In this document: positions 43,300-55,794 of the stretch, in pieces
How the letters are laid out: the number at the start of each line of letters is the position of its first letter
Position numbering within the stretch: position 1 is the stretch's first letter
Assembly (NCBI GenBank): GCA_014155875.1
Contig: JACEFZ010021689.1
Location: forward strand, 62,001 to 126,000
DNA length: 64,000 nt
From: Cepaea nemoralis
Taxonomy: Eukaryota > Mollusca > Gastropoda > Stylommatophora > Helicidae
Reading direction: 5' to 3'
Made by a program: the position numbers and the translations under genes
The notes under the pieces: model-generated
Databases searched by the model: none
What the model was told of the DNA's origin: nothing
What the model saw: the letters and a program-made list of their open reading frames with translations, nothing else

Positions 43300-43827
43300 A
43301 GTGGTAATTTTGAATGATAGACGTAAACACAAGGGCGGTGGGTGTGAATGTTTAGAGAAATATAAGATTGTATATGTGTAAATAGTAAAACCTACACATT
43401 TTTGAATGTATTTCCAAGCTCTCACCAAGGGCGCCAGGTTTTCTTGAGATCTTGTTCAGTGACAACGAGGAGAGACCAGTTGGAGCCAGGACTGGACAGT
43501 GGTTCATAATACCGGCCAAGAAGATCCTAGCTGACCTAAATGGACCCTTTTGGATCTTAGTGAAATCTATTGCAATCGAGGCAGTTCTCACCTGTATGGA
43601 AATCCTGGATTCCCGATGACTTGCAACAACTAACACCATCAGTTATGTATTGTATTTTTGTATGTTGTTGTAAACTAACTTATCCATATCACCATACCGC
43701 CCAACCTCACGTTACTTTAAGTTGTGATTTTGATAGAGAATAAATTGATTGTAGTTTGTTTTAACTCATAGTTCAAATCGTTGTACTTTTTTTTTTCTTC
43801 AAAGGAAGCAATTGCATTGCTATCTGG

Positions 43828-43902
43828 GGGGGGGGGGTGGGTGGGGGGGGGGGGGGGGGTAATTACAACCAAGGAAAGGGGTATTGTCGGGGGGGGGGGG
43901 GA
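43828..43902 (+). repeat. G homopolymer tracts
   Basis: Two G runs interrupted by T, A and ATTGTC. The counterpart at 50816-50880 differs in run length, as expected for error-prone homopolymers. G runs of this kind can form quadruplexes. Confidence 0.85.
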
Positions 43903-45207
43903 TAAATTGCCTTGTCTAATGGTCAGTAGTAAGCGTCTAACCTCCACTTTCCCAATCTTCGAGGATACCAAGACCAGCTATTATACAAAGTAACGAGCCA
44001 TAGCCAGCTGTACTCTTGGGTATTCAGGGCTTAATCTTTATTTCAGCCAAATAGATTTTGTCCCGAGTTTTTCTCTGGGATCTGGGGTGTAAAGAATCCT
44101 CACCCAACAGGAATTCCAGTTTGAGAAACAGTGACTACTGATTATTGGACGTCAAGTCTGGATCAATTTCGGAGACTCCTTGTGGGTCGTCGTTAGAGCT
44201 ACGGAGTTCGCGCTTTGTGCGACGCTTTCCGCGCTGCGGAAAGAGACCGAGCCATATGGGACAAAACCCGGTGCAATGAAATCGACCCTGTCGACTTTTA
44301 AGCGACTTTTTTTTAAAAGTCTGGAATCAAAGTAGTCGTCTAAAAAATTAGTTGCCAGTCCGGTGTCAAAAATAAATAGTCACTTGATGAGAAATTGGGT
44401 GCTCTCCCGGCAGCGTTCGGGAAAGTAATTCACCCACCTCTAATTAAATTTGGGGTTTGCTTGCCCGTGATAGTACTTAACTTGGCAGCAGCGCCCATGC
44501 ATTTCTGACACCCACCCTTATTGTGTTCTGAGCCTAATGACAGTTTTCCATCATAGTTAGTAGTTATGTCATCTCTACTACTCTTCATGCGCAGTCATCA
44601 TTCTCTTTTCCAGTTCGCGTAAATGATCTGCCTGGCCTGAGGAATTACTATTAAATACTATCTGTCCTTTGTGATCCCTTTTCGGCTACTATTGAGTGTC
44701 TTTGGATAAACAATGTGGTAGTTTTTCCGTGATTTCGACACCTTTCGACACCCAACGCGGTGGACGTTTCGACCATAATTAAATAATAATATTAATAATC
44801 TTCATAGGGAACAACACTGACAAACCGATGTACAGAAAAAAAGAAATTATTAATTTAATAAAATTAAAACAGAAACAGAAAAAAGTATAGATATGAAACA
44901 TTGATAGGCCAGTAGTATAATGGCATTATACATCCTTCGTTGCCAGGAAAAGGGGCTCAGAAGTTCAGTTGTGAAAAGTGTCAAACAGGAAAATTATAAG
45001 AAAATGATGTGATGAAAAACATATAAAAGCGAATAACCAAGAGACGAGTTGTTGCGTTCCCCACACAGCTGCCACTTCCGCTCTTCCTGAATGAAAGCGT
45101 CTGTCCAACGACAGCATCAGGCAGGCAACTAAATTATTATATAATATATAGCAAAGTATAAGAGTGCGTTAGACGTTATTCACAGTGTCTTGCAGCAAAT
45201 AGATCAG

Positions 45208-45250
45208 ATGGACCTGTTTGGTGATTTGCCGGAGCCAGACCATACAATAA
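45208..45250 (+). CDS. ILKAP: ILKAP-like phosphatase exon 1, left copy
   Basis: Starts ATG at 45208 and encodes MDLFGDLPEPDHTI plus one base before the donor GTAAG (45251). MDLFGDLPEP is the distinctive N-terminus of integrin-linked kinase-associated PP2C phosphatase. This copy keeps the conserved Leu7. The upstream 200 bp includes a CCACTTCCGCTC ETS-like motif (about 45069-45080). Phase 1 joins exon 2. Confidence 0.85.
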
Positions 45251-45766
45251 GTAAGATCTGAAATGCATATACTTTCCAGCAGCTTGGTCTGGAAAGTTTA
45301 CATTTTGTTGTTGTATGTTAAATTGATTAATTCCGTAAATTCCTGCATTGACATTGACAGGAATGCAAACTATTGAACGTAGTCGTAAGATCAAGATGCC
45401 TAGTAAATCAACCCGGGATTGGGGTTGATCGCACCGTCCTGTAACTACAAGGGTCATGCCACATTTTATTGACAGTACTGTCATCAGTTTTCAAAACTTT
45501 AACAGACAGAAGAATGATACAATGATAGCTAAGAAATCAAGGACGCAGGACACCCACAACACACTACACAGTATCTCATCCTCCGGTCCGAAGACAGTGG
45601 TTTGGTGTCTCTGAAGTCACAGCTGGAAAAGATTAGTTTCATTTTCTTCCAGGGTATGCGGATGTGCAAGAAATGAGCAGGCTGTCAGTTAAGGCTATAC
45701 CGTGGAAGGTGGTCGAGCCATGGACCAAGCTGATGTACTGAATGCTCTATGAGAAGTAAGAATTGT

Positions 45767-45918
45767 GCGCCCGGGAAGGTTAACCCGGTCAACACATGCC
45801 AGCAGAAGTCGGATGTGTCGGCCTAACGGCGCAAGAACGCAGCTCTACTGTAAACAGGCACAACGCAATCACGTCCGAAAAAAATAACTCTGGATGAACG
45901 CAGAAGAAGAAGAAGAAT
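45767..45918 (+). mobile_element. Tail-only LINE/SINE copy (left unit)
   Basis: Starts CCCGGGAAGGTTAACCCGG. The terminal hairpin is CGTCCG/TGGATG, kept by G-U pairs, and an AAGAAG tail follows. AATTGTG-like flanks are seen on both sides. It lies in ILKAP intron 1. The right-unit partner is 52753-52902. Confidence 0.8.
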
Positions 45919-46043
45919 GTGTGAGAACAAGGAATGACTTAATCTACAACCATGGTCAGACTGCGAGAACAACAAGTTAAAAGGTGTGGCCAAACAAGAA
46001 CATTATGCAGGAAGCCAAAGACACACACACATGCATGCACACA

Positions 46044-46075
<32 letters not shown>

Positions 46076-46299
46076 ATTGATAAGTGAGAATGTAATTATT
46101 TTAAACATTCAAATATAATAACAATAAATTCATCCCAAATAAAGAAACAAATACCAACAAGAAAACTTTGAAATATTTGTTTAAAGAAACATATCTATCA
46201 TTGTTAGAGATCTTCAAACACCTTATGTTCTGCCAGAAATGAGTGCCATGACAGGTAATTTATGGTATTTTAGAGCTAATTCAAATGTTTCTTTCTCAG

Positions 46300-46488
46300 T
46301 TCTAGAGCAGTCACCATCATTACAGCAGCAATCAGCCAATTGCCAGTACAGTCAACAATAGATCAGTTAGATGACGAAAAGAGAGGAGAGAAGAGACGGA
46401 TTCAAGCTGAAACTGATGCAGGCAGTAAGGGAAACTACAGGGAAACTTCAGAAGAAAGAAGTTGAGGAGAAAACACACTCTAGTATTG
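46300..46488 (+). CDS. ILKAP: ILKAP-like exon 2, left copy, two compensating indels
   Basis: 189 nt between acceptor TTTCTCAG and donor GTATGA. Encodes a charged, low-complexity linker (LEQSPSLQQQSAN... KKEVEEKTHSSI). Compared with the right copy it lacks one T (AATTGCC for AATTTGCC, about 46357) and has one extra G (AAGGGAAAC, about 46427). The segment between is out of frame and the exon length is unchanged. These are probably sequence errors. The exon begins and ends in the same phase, so it can be skipped or repeated without shifting the frame. Confidence 0.78.
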
Positions 46489-46559
46489 GTATGAAGATAT
46501 AATTTATAAACCAGTGCTGCTCATGTCATGTATATTTAATCTTTAAGTGAGATTCCCTC

Positions 46560-46700
46560 ATGTGTGCCTTCACCTCGTGGTGGTGGACAGACTTTTGTGT
46601 CTCAGTGATCCTCCAAGAGCTATGCCGACAGTAGCATCACTACATTCAGGGTCTCCGAAGAGAAACGTGTTCGTCTTATTGCATCAGCAGATGTCATCCT
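46560..46700 (+). pseudogene. Diverged LINE 5' UTR fragment (left unit)
   Basis: CCTTCACCTCGTGGTGGTGG and CAAGAGCTATGCCGACAGTA align with the 5' UTR of the Ingi-like LINE (GAGCTATGCCGACGGTAGC). The P1 pairing of the ribozyme fold is not maintained. A truncated relative; the copy is repeated at about 53545-53690. Confidence 0.6.
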
Positions 46701-46764
46701 GACTATATTATAAACTGTAAAATAACAAAAAGTAATGCAGCTATTCAGAACACAATTATGGAAA

Positions 46765-47035
46765 ACACAGGACATTGTGGCGACTGGCCTTCATCACAAC
46801 ACAACATATAATCACGGAGAAGACATTCCTGTGACTACATTAAGGCATAAGAACGGGATGAAAAAATAAGAACAATGAAGAGAAAATTTAAATTAAAACA
46901 CAGGACATTGTGGCGACTGGCCCTTCATCACAACACAACATATAATCACGGAGAAGACATTCCTGTGACTACATTAAGGCATGAGAACGGGATGAAAAAA
47001 TAAGAACAATGAAGAGAAAATTTAAATTTAAAAAA
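46765..47035 (+). repeat. ~139-bp direct repeat, two units
   Basis: ACACAGGACATTGTGGCGAC to AAGAGAAAATTTAAATT occurs twice in a row. The same array is present at about 53757-54025 in the right unit. Confidence 0.85.
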
Positions 47036-47159
47036 CATTGCTTCTTATCTCAGAATCCCAGGTTGTGATGCTGAACTATATTTAAAGACAGCAGCTGTCA
47101 ACTCCAACTCCACCCGTATGTTACTGGGGCTCATAAGGGATACAAAGAATAGTAACATT

Positions 47160-47318
47160 GTTATCCCCGGAAGGTTAACCCAGTCAACAAATGCCCGTAG
47201 AAGTCAGATGTGTCGGCCTAACGGCGCAAGAAAGCAGCTCTGCTGTAAACAGGCACAACGCAATCACATCCGAAAAAAAAAAAAACTCCGGATGAACGCA
47301 GAAGAAGAAGAAGAAGTA
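47160..47318 (+). mobile_element. Tail-only LINE/SINE copy (left unit)
   Basis: From CCCCGGAAGGTTAACCCAG to a (GAA)n tail, flanked by AGTAACATTGT on both sides. It is repeated at 54161-54314. Confidence 0.82.
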
Positions 47319-47529
47319 ACATTGTAACTAACCACGAATGTTATAAGAGGCAACTAAGGAGGGTTGGCATGAGACTGGCTAAGTCATCCAATAGTAAACT
47401 CTAGCTATAAAATCCAACCAATCATAAACAAACCTACACAGGGCTTGGCGGGAGTTGGTTGAGGGCCTGTACTCCTCTCTGAGATGAAAGGCGGCTGGAT
47501 AAGCAGAAGCGGTTGACTTGAGGATGTGA

Positions 47530-48095
47530 TAGCACCATAGAATTTGTCATCAAATGGGGTGTAGGCCAAATAGTTTTATCTCTTCTACATATGTTGTAAC
47601 AAATGTTTAGCTGTCATTTTTCCAATTCCACAGTTACATTTATTAGCATCTCCTATCTTTAGGTATCTCAGGTGGAATTTCAGCTTTCTATGTTCTGTGC
47701 AGAATTTCTTCTTCCTCTTCTGCGTTCATCCGGAGATATTGCGCCTTTAGGCAGACACATTTGACTTCTGCTGGCATTTGTTGACCAGATTAACTTTCCC
47801 GGGTGTTTCGAGGGACATTTGACTCTCGCTTTGATGTAATTGGTTTGTGCCTGTTTATAGCAGAGCTGCGATATTGCGCCTTTATGCCCGACACATCCGA
47901 CTTCTGCGGGCATTTATTGACCGGGTTACCTTCCAGGTCTCTGCAGAATTTGAAGATTACTACTGGTTCACGTCTAAGAAGTGAGCAGTATGCATCATCT
48001 ATCTGGGGATCTGATTCCTGCTAGGTTCTATAGCTTCTTATACAATTCTTGACCTTACCATAGGTTATATCTATCAGGCTGCAGTTGTTTCTTGT
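47530..48095 (-). pseudogene. Decayed Ingi-like LINE C-terminus split by a tail-SINE dimer (left unit)
   Basis: Flanking halves (47530-47706 and 47940-48095) encode fragments matching the zinc-knuckle end of the full-length LINE (a GKMTAKHLL-like run and codons for ...YGAINILKSTA). Between them lies a reversed insert made of two tail-SINE monomers, bounded by TGCAGAATTT on both sides. The right-unit partner is about 54520-55080. Confidence 0.65.
47707..47937 (-). mobile_element. Dimeric tail-SINE (left unit)
   Basis: On the minus strand two monomers start with CCAGGAAGGTAACCCGG-like and CCCGGGAAAGTTAATCTGG sequences and share one terminal tail. The 10-bp TGCAGAATTT duplication indicates insertion as a dimer. 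Confidence 0.65.
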
Positions 48096-48121
48096 TTTTC
48101 AAGAATTACTTCTCTCATAAC

Positions 48122-48272
48122 ATGATGCCGAGAAGATTAACCCGGTCAACAAACGTCCGTTTAAGAAGTATGTGTCGGCCTAACGGCGCAAGAACACAGC
48201 TCTGCTGTAAATAGACACACATGCAGTCACGTCCGAAAAACTCTCCAGATGAACGTTGAAGAAGAAGATATA
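48122..48272 (+). mobile_element. Tail-only LINE/SINE copy, older (left unit)
   Basis: CCGAGAAGATTAACCCGGTC to GAAGAAGAAG with about 15% changes. Flanks ATAACATGATGCC and ATAATGATGCC look like a decayed target-site duplication. The right-unit partner is about 55120-55265. Confidence 0.65.
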
Positions 48273-48794
48273 ATGATGCCTTTCATTCAGTTTTTTCATT
48301 AGCAGGTCAGCATCCTGATTCGGTTATCTGAAGTCTCCCATGTGAAACCATCAACCATAAGGAAACAAAGAATAGTTATACTGTAATCTACCACTCAAGC
48401 ATGTTGTGGTGAGATGATAAGGAGGAATGACGTGAAGCTGTCTACTTCATTCTGTAGGAAACGTTTGCTACAAGATCCCGCTCATCATGAGCAAGTCATA
48501 GGGCCATGTGTGAATTTATGAGGGATTATACTTCATTGGGAGATAACAGGCAGCAACAGATCAAGAAGAATAGTGTACAATGATTATGTCAACACAGACC
48601 TGTCCACCGAAGGCATTAGTTTTGGTAGAATGTTGGAAACAATTGCAAATTCGCAGCATTAAGATTGAGTGGCCAGTACAAATTGTATAAACCCTGGGTG
48701 GTTGTTTGGGAAAGATATTATTATCTAGTATACTGAGACACATATTCACATGAACTTTTTGGGAATCTCTGAGGACTCTCAGTTACGGCATATC

Positions 48795-49980
48795 TTCTTC
48801 TTCTTTGCGATCATCCGGAGTGTTTTTTTCAGATGTGATTGCGGTGTGTCTGTTATGCGCCCTTGGGCCGAAACCCGTAGGCCAACACATCGACTTTAGC
48901 GTGCTTTTTTTGACCAGGTAGCATTCCTGGAGACTCTCACTTTTGCGGTGCCGTCTGCAACCCCGCTGGCCAGGATGGAACGTCGAAGACAACGGCATCC
49001 CTCAAAGGAAGGCCGGGACAGTCCATAGCATTTTCCGCCATCCAAGGTTGCTTCCATAGTTGCAGGGCCGACACATACGCCCTGGTTCTGGGCTAGCCGA
49101 GGGAATCGTCACGTCCTGCTTATGGCTGCTTTAAATCCTCACTTCAATATATTGGGCTTTCCTTCACCCGGGCCGTTCCTGCACAAACCAGACAAGTCTG
49201 CAGATGGTATCCACATCAGCGAGTTTTCGGACATGTGCCCTTGTCCTTACGCCCTTCAGAACTGTTCCAGGCACGGCGGACATTCGGAAAACTACCTAGT
49301 CAGAGCTGTTCCGAGCAAGAGCGGCATTCGGAAACTAGGTAGTCAGAGCTGTTCCTAGCACGAGAGACAAATGGACGAGACGTTTCACTCGGACGTAAAA
49401 TGCGTAGTGCCAGTTTTTATTTTGCCACCCGTAGGCCAGCACTGCCGGCTTCTGCAGGCATTTTTTAATGAGGTTAGCCTTCCTCGGTTTTGAGGCACCT
49501 TAGACTTATTTTTGTGATGCCGCCCACATCTCAGCTGGTCAGGATAGAACGGTCCAACGACATAATGGTCCAACCCTAAAGGGAGGCAGGACAGATCATG
49601 GGCATTCTCTCGCTATCCAAGGAGGCTTCCATAATTGCAGAGCCGGCACATATTGCTCTGAGACTGGGCTCACCCGAGGAGTTGCCACGTCCTGCTCATG
49701 GCTGCTTTAGTTGCTCACTTCCATATGTTGGGCATCTCGCTTGCCACTGCCGCTCAAGCACACACCAGGAACGGTCCAGACTGTGTGCGACATCCACTCG
49801 GTAGCTTTGCTTTTGACTTTCGGACCACGCAATAGGTTCGCTCGCCGTGCGTTCCATTTCGCGTCATTGAGACGTTTCTTCCACTTTTGTCTACACTCTC
49901 TATGAGTTAGATACAGACAGTTTGCATAACCATTTCCTTCGACTGGGGCACTTTTCTGACTTTTTGTACTCGCTCCAGTA
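48795..49980 (-). pseudogene. Two truncated LINE 3' UTR copies (left unit)
   Basis: Two tandem minus-strand copies (48795-49340 and about 49400-49975) align with the 3' UTR of the full-length LINE, sharing the CATCCAAGGAGGCTTCCATA and AATCGTCACGTCCTGC segments. Both belong to a diverged subfamily. The counterpart is about 55795-56978. Confidence 0.65.
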
Positions 49981-50177
49981 CGTGAAAAGATCAATCACTG
50001 AAACAATTGAGGCTGCTGAAACAACTTTTGACGGAACGTTTGCAAAGAAAAGGGTGTCTGATTAGTGACATGACTTAGGACATTTCATTTCTCATGACGG
50101 AACAGATATCGGAAGTCAGGAGATATAACTACAGGCGTGTGCAACTACTGGAAAGTCCTCCTCGATTCGACAGTAGA

Positions 50178-50280
<103 letters not shown>

Positions 50281-52192
50281 GTACAAGTGGTAATTTTGAA
50301 TGATAGACGTAAACACAAGGGCGGTGGGTGTGAATGTTTAGAGAAATATAAGATTGTATATGTGTAAATAGTAAAACCTACACATTTTTGAATGTATTTC
50401 CAAGCTCTCACCAAGGGCGCCAGGTTTTCTTGAGATCTTGTTCAGTGACAACGAGGAGAGACCAGGTGGAGCCAGGACTGGACAGTGGTTCATAATACCG
50501 GCCAAGAAGATCCTAGCTGACCTAAATGGACCCTTTTGGATCTTAGTGGAAATCTATTGCAATCGAGGCAGTTCTCACCTGTATGGAAATCCTGGATTCC
50601 CGATGACTTGCAACAACTAACACCATCAGTTATGTATTGTATTTTTGTATGTGTGTTGAAAACTAACATTATCCAATATCACCATACCGCCCAACCTCAC
50701 GTTACTTTAAGTTGTGATTTTGATAGAGAATAAATTGATTGTAGTTTGTTTTAACTCATAGTTCAAATCGTTGTACTTTTTTTTCTTCAAAGGAAGCAAT
50801 TGCATTGCATATCTTGGGGGGGGGGGGGGGGGGGTAATTACAACCAAGGAAAGGGGTATTGTCGGGGGGGGGGGGGGGGATAATGTGCCTTGTCTAATGG
50901 TCCAGTAGTAAGCGTCTAACCTCCACTTTCCCAATCTTCGAGGATACCAAGACCAGCTAATTATACAAAGTAACGAGCCATAGCCAGCTGTACTCTTGGG
51001 TATTCAGGGCTTAATCTTTATTTCAGCCAAATAGATTTTGTCCCGAGTTTTTCTCTGGGATCTGGGGTGTAAAGAATCCTCACCCAACGGGAAAATTCCA
51101 GTTTGAGAAACAGTGACTACTGATTATTGGACGTCAAGTCTGGAATCAATTTCGGAGACTCCTTGTGGGTCGTCGTTAGAGCTACGGAGTTCGCGCTTTG
51201 TGCGACGCTTTCCGCGCTGCGGAAAGAGACCGAGCCATATGGGACAAAACCCGGTGCAATGAAATCGACCCTGTCGACTTTTAAGCGACTTTTTTTTAAA
51301 AAGTCTGGAATCAAAGTAGTCGTCTAAAAAATTAGTTGCCAGTCCGGTGTCAAAAATAAATAGTCACTTGATGAGAAATTGGGTGCTCTCCCGGCAGCGT
51401 TCGGGAAAGTAATTCACCCACCTCTAATTAAATTGGGGTTGCTTGCCCGTGATAGTACTTAACTTGGCAGCAGCGCCCATGCATTTCTGACACCCACCCT
51501 TATTGTGTTCTGAAGCCTAATGACAGTTTTCCATCATAGTTAGTAGTTATGTCATCTCTACTACTCTTCATGCGCAGTCATCATTCTCTTTTCCAGTTCG
51601 CGTAAATGATCTGCCTGGCCTGAGGAATTACTATTAAATACTATCTGTCCTTTGTGATCCCTTTTCGGCTACTAAGTTGAGTGTCTTTGGATAAACAATG
51701 TGGTAGTTTTTCCGTGATTTCGACACCTTTCGACACCCAACGCGGTGGACGTTTCGACCATAATTAAATAATAATATTAATAATCTTCATAGGGAACAAC
51801 ACTGACAAACCGATGTACAGAAAAAAATGAAATTATTAAATTTAATAAAATTAAAACAGAAACAGAAAAAAGTATAGATATGAAACATTGATAGGCCAGT
51901 AGTATAATGGCATTATACATCCTTCGTTGCCAGGAAAAGGGGCTCAGAAGTTCAGTTGTGAAAAGTGTCAAACAGGAAAATTATAAGAAAATGATGTGAT
52001 GAAAAACATTAAAAGCGAATAACCAAGAGACGAGTTGTTGCGTTCCCCACACAGCTGCCACTTCCGCTCTTCCTGAATGAAAGCGTCTGTCCAACGACAG
52101 CATCAGGCAGGCAACTAAATTATTATATAATATATAGCAAGGTATAGAGTGCGTTAGACGTTATTCACAGTGTCTTGCAGCAAATAGATCAG

Positions 52193-52235
52193 ATGGACCT
52201 GTTTGGTGATTGGCCGGAGCCAGACCATACAATAA
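52193..52235 (+). CDS. ILKAP: ILKAP-like phosphatase exon 1, right copy
   Basis: Same as the left copy, but codon 7 reads TGG (Trp) instead of TTG (Leu): MDLFGDWPEPDHTI. The donor is GTAAG at 52236. It is closest to the downstream exons, so it is the most likely start if both copies exist. Confidence 0.85.
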
Positions 52236-52752
52236 GTAAGATCTGAAATGCATATACTTTCCAGCAGCTTGGTCTGGAAAGTTTACATTTGTTGTTGTAT
52301 GTTAAATTGATTAATTCCGTAAATTCCTGCATTGACATTGACAGGAATGCGAAACTATTGACGTAGTCGTAAGATCAAGATGCCTAGTGAAATCAACCCG
52401 GGATTGGGGTTGATCGCACCGTCCTGTAACGACAAGGGTCATGCCACAGTTTTATTGACAGTACTGTCATCAGTTTTCAAAACTTTAACAGACAGAAGAA
52501 TGATACAATGATAGCTAAGAAATCAAGGACGCAGGACACCCACAACACCTACACAGTATCTCATCCTCCGGTCCGAAGACAAGTGGTTTGGTGTCTCTGA
52601 AGTCACAGCTGGAAAAGATTAGTTTCATTTCTTGCCAGGGTAATGCGGATGTGCAAGGAAATGAGCAGCTGTCAGTTAAGGCTACCGTGGAAGGTGGTCG
52701 AGCCATGGACCAAGCTGATGTACTGAATGCTCTATGAGAAGTAAGAATTGTG

Positions 52753-52902
52753 CGCCCGGGAAGGTTAACCCGGTCAACACATGCCAGCAGAAGTCGGATG
52801 TGTCGGCCTAACGGCGCAAGAACGCAGCTCTACTGTAAACAGGCACAACGCAATCACGTCCGAAAAAAATAACTCTGGATGAACGCAGAAGAAGAAGAAG
52901 AA
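52753..52902 (+). mobile_element. Tail-only LINE/SINE copy (right unit)
   Basis: Partner of 45767-45918. The flanks here read AGAATTGTG on both sides, a clearer duplication than in the left unit. Confidence 0.82.
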
Positions 52903-53031
52903 TTGTGTGAGAACCAAGGAATGACTTAATCTACAACCATGGTCAGACTGCGAGAACAACAAGTTAAAAGGTGTTGGCCAAACAAGAACATTATGCAGGA
53001 AGCCAAAGACACACACACATGCATGCACACA

Positions 53032-53064
<33 letters not shown>

Positions 53065-53290
53065 ATTGATAAGTGAGAATGTAATTATTTTAAACATTCA
53101 AATTAATAACAATAAATTCATCCCAAATAAAGAAACAAATTACCAACAAGAAAACTTTGAAATATTTGTTTAAAGAAAACATATCTATCATTGTTAGAGA
53201 TCTTCAAACACCTTATGTTCTGCCAGAAATGAGTGCCATGACAGGTAATTTATGGTAATTTTAGAGCTAATTCAAATGTTTCTTTCTCAG

Positions 53291-53479
53291 TTCTAGAGCA
53301 GTCACCATCATTACAGCAGCAATCAGCCAATTTGCCAGTACAGTCAACAATAGATCAGTTAGATGACGAAAAGAGAGGAGAGAAGAGACGGATTCAAGCT
53401 GAAACTGATGCAGGCAGTAAGGAAACTACAGGGAAACTTCAGAAGAAAGAAGTTGAGGAGAAAACACACTCTAGTATTG
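53291..53479 (+). CDS. ILKAP: ILKAP-like exon 2, right copy (intact)
   Basis: 189 nt, fully open in the expected phase: I, LEQSPSLQQQSANLPVQSTI, DQLDDEKRGEKRRIQ, AETDAGSKETTGKLQKKE, VEEKTHSSI and one base. It corresponds to the lysine/glutamate-rich linker before the PP2C domain of ILKAP (residues about 15-78). It is flanked by TTTCTCAG and GTATGA. The exon is symmetric (phase 1-1). Confidence 0.86.
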
Positions 53480-53544
53480 GTATGAAGATATAATTTATAA
53501 ACCAGTGCTGCTCATGTCATGTATATTTAATCTTTAAGTGAGAT

Positions 53545-53690
53545 TCCCCTCATGTGTGCCTTCACCTCGTGGTGGTGGACAGACTTTTGTGTCTCAGTGA
53601 TCCTCCAAGAGCTATGCCGACAGTAGCATCACTACATTCAGGGTCTCCGAAGAGAAACGTGTTCGTCTTATTGCATCAGCAGATGTCATC
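53545..53690 (+). pseudogene. Diverged LINE 5' UTR fragment (right unit)
   Basis: Right-unit partner of 46560-46700 with the same AGAGCTATGCCGACAGTAGC segment. It is non-functional by the same reasoning. Confidence 0.6.
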
Positions 53691-54160
53691 CTGACTATAT
53701 TTATAAACTGTAAAATAACAAAAAGTAATGCAGCTATTCAGAACACAATTATGGAAAACACAGGACATTGTGGCGACTGGCCTTCATCACAACACAACAT
53801 ATAATCACGGAGAAGACATTCCTGTGACTACATTAAGGCATAAGAACGGGATGAAAAAATAAGAACAATGAAGAGAAAATTTAAATTAAAACACAGGACA
53901 TTGTGGCGACTGGCCCTTCATCACAACACAACATATAATCACGGAGAAGACATTCCTGTGACTACATTAAGGCATGAGAACGGGATGAAAAAATAAGAAC
54001 AATGAAGAGAAAATTTAAATTTAAAAAAACATTGCTTCTTATCTCAGAATCCCAGGTTGTGATGCTGAACTATATTTAAAGACAGCAGCTGTCAACTCCA
54101 ACTCCACCCGTATGTTACTGGGGCTCATAAGGGATACAAAGAATAGTAACATTGTTATCC

Positions 54161-54314
54161 CCGGGAAGGTTAACCCAGTCAACAAATGCCCGTAGAAGTC
54201 AGATGTGTCGGCCTAACGGCGCAAGAAAGCAGCTCTGCTGTAAACAGGCACAACGCAATCACATCCGAAAAAAAAAAAAAACTCCGGATGAACGCAGAAG
54301 AAGAAGAAGAAGTA
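54161..54314 (+). mobile_element. Tail-only LINE/SINE copy (right unit)
   Basis: Partner of 47160-47318, flanked by AGTAACATTGT on both sides. Confidence 0.82.
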
Positions 54315-54519
54315 ACATTGTAACTAACCACGAATGTTATAAGAGGCAACTAAGGAGGGTTGGCATGAGACTGGCTAAGTCATCCAATAGTAAACTCTAG
54401 CTATAAAATCCAACCAATCATAAACAAACCTACACAGGGCTTGGCGGGAGTTGGTTGAGGGCCTGTACTCCTCTCTGAGATGAAAGGCGGCTGGATAAGC
54501 AGAAGCGGTTGACTTGAGG

Positions 54520-55080
54520 ATGTTGATAGCACCATAGAATTTGTCATCAAATGGGGTGTAGGCCAAATAGTTTTATCTCTTCTACATATGTTGTAACAAA
54601 TGTTTAGCTGTCATTTTTCCAATTCCACAGTTACATTTATTAGCATCTCCTATCTTTAGGTATCTCAGGTGGAATTTCAGCTTTCTATGTTCTGTGCAGA
54701 ATTTCTTCTTCCTCTTCTGCGTTCATCCGGAGATATTGCGCCTTTAGGCAGACACATTTGACTTCTGCTGGCATTTGTTGACCAGATTAACTTTCCCGGG
54801 TGTTTCGAGGGACATTTGACTCTCGCTTTGATGTAATTGGTTTGTGCCTGTTTATAGCAGAGCTGCGATATTGCGCCTTTAGGCCGACACATCCGACTTC
54901 TGCGGGCATTTATTGACCGGGTTACCTTCCCAGGTCTCTGCAGAATTTGAAGATTACTACTGGTTCACGTCTAAGAAGTGAGCAGTATGCATCATCTATC
55001 TGGGGATCTGATTCCTGCTAGGTTCTATAGCTTCTTATACAATTCTTGACCTTACCATAGGTTATATCTATCAGGCTGCA
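54520..55080 (-). pseudogene. Decayed Ingi-like LINE C-terminus with tail-SINE dimer (right unit)
   Basis: Partner of 47530-48095. A short minus-strand frame (54375-54566) reads YTPFDDKFYGAINILKSTA, matching the last residues of the full-length LINE protein (SFEDKLYGDINKLKLTAA). The dimeric insert occupies about 54703-54930. Confidence 0.65.
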
Positions 55081-55119
55081 GTTGTTTCTTTGTTTTCAAG
55101 AAATTACTTCTCTCATAAC

Positions 55120-55268
55120 ATGATGCCGAGAAGATTAACCCGGTCAACAAACGTCCGTTTAAGAAGTATGTGTCGGCCTAACGGCGCAAGAACACAGCTC
55201 TGCTGTAAATAGACACAATGCAGTCACGTCCGAAAAAACTCTCCAGATGAACGTTGAAGAAGAAGATA
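55120..55268 (+). mobile_element. Tail-only LINE/SINE copy, older (right unit)
   Basis: Partner of 48122-48272, with the same decayed flanks. Confidence 0.6.
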
Positions 55269-55794
55269 TAATGATGCCTTTCATTCAGTTTTTCCATTAG
55301 CAGGTCAGCATCCTGATTCGGTTATCTGAAGTCTCCCATGTGAAACCATCAACCATAAGGGAAACAAAGAATAGTTATACTGTAATCTACCACTCAAGCA
55401 TGTTGTGTGAGATGACTAAGGAGGAATGACGTGAAGCTGTCTACCTCATTCTGTAGGAAACGTTTGCTACAAGATCCCGCTCATCATGAGCAAGTCATAG
55501 GGCCATGTGTGAATTTATGAGGGATTATACTTCATTGGGAGATAACAGGCAGCAACAGATCAAGAAGAATAGTGTACAATGATTATGTCAACACAGACCT
55601 GTCCACCGAAGGCATTAGTTTTGGTAGAATGTTGGAAACAATTGCAAATTCGCAGCATTAAGATTGAGTGGCCAGTACAAATTGTATAAACCCTGGGTGG
55701 TTGTTTGGGAAAGATATTATTATCTAGTATACTGAGACACATATTCACATGAAGCTTTTTGGGAATCTCTGAGGACTCTCAGTTACGGCAATAT

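Noticed and set aside
46560..46700. Active HDV-like ribozyme in the diverged 5' UTR fragment
   Set aside because: The P3-like CACC...GGTG part is present, but no 7-bp P1 or matching P2 can be formed.
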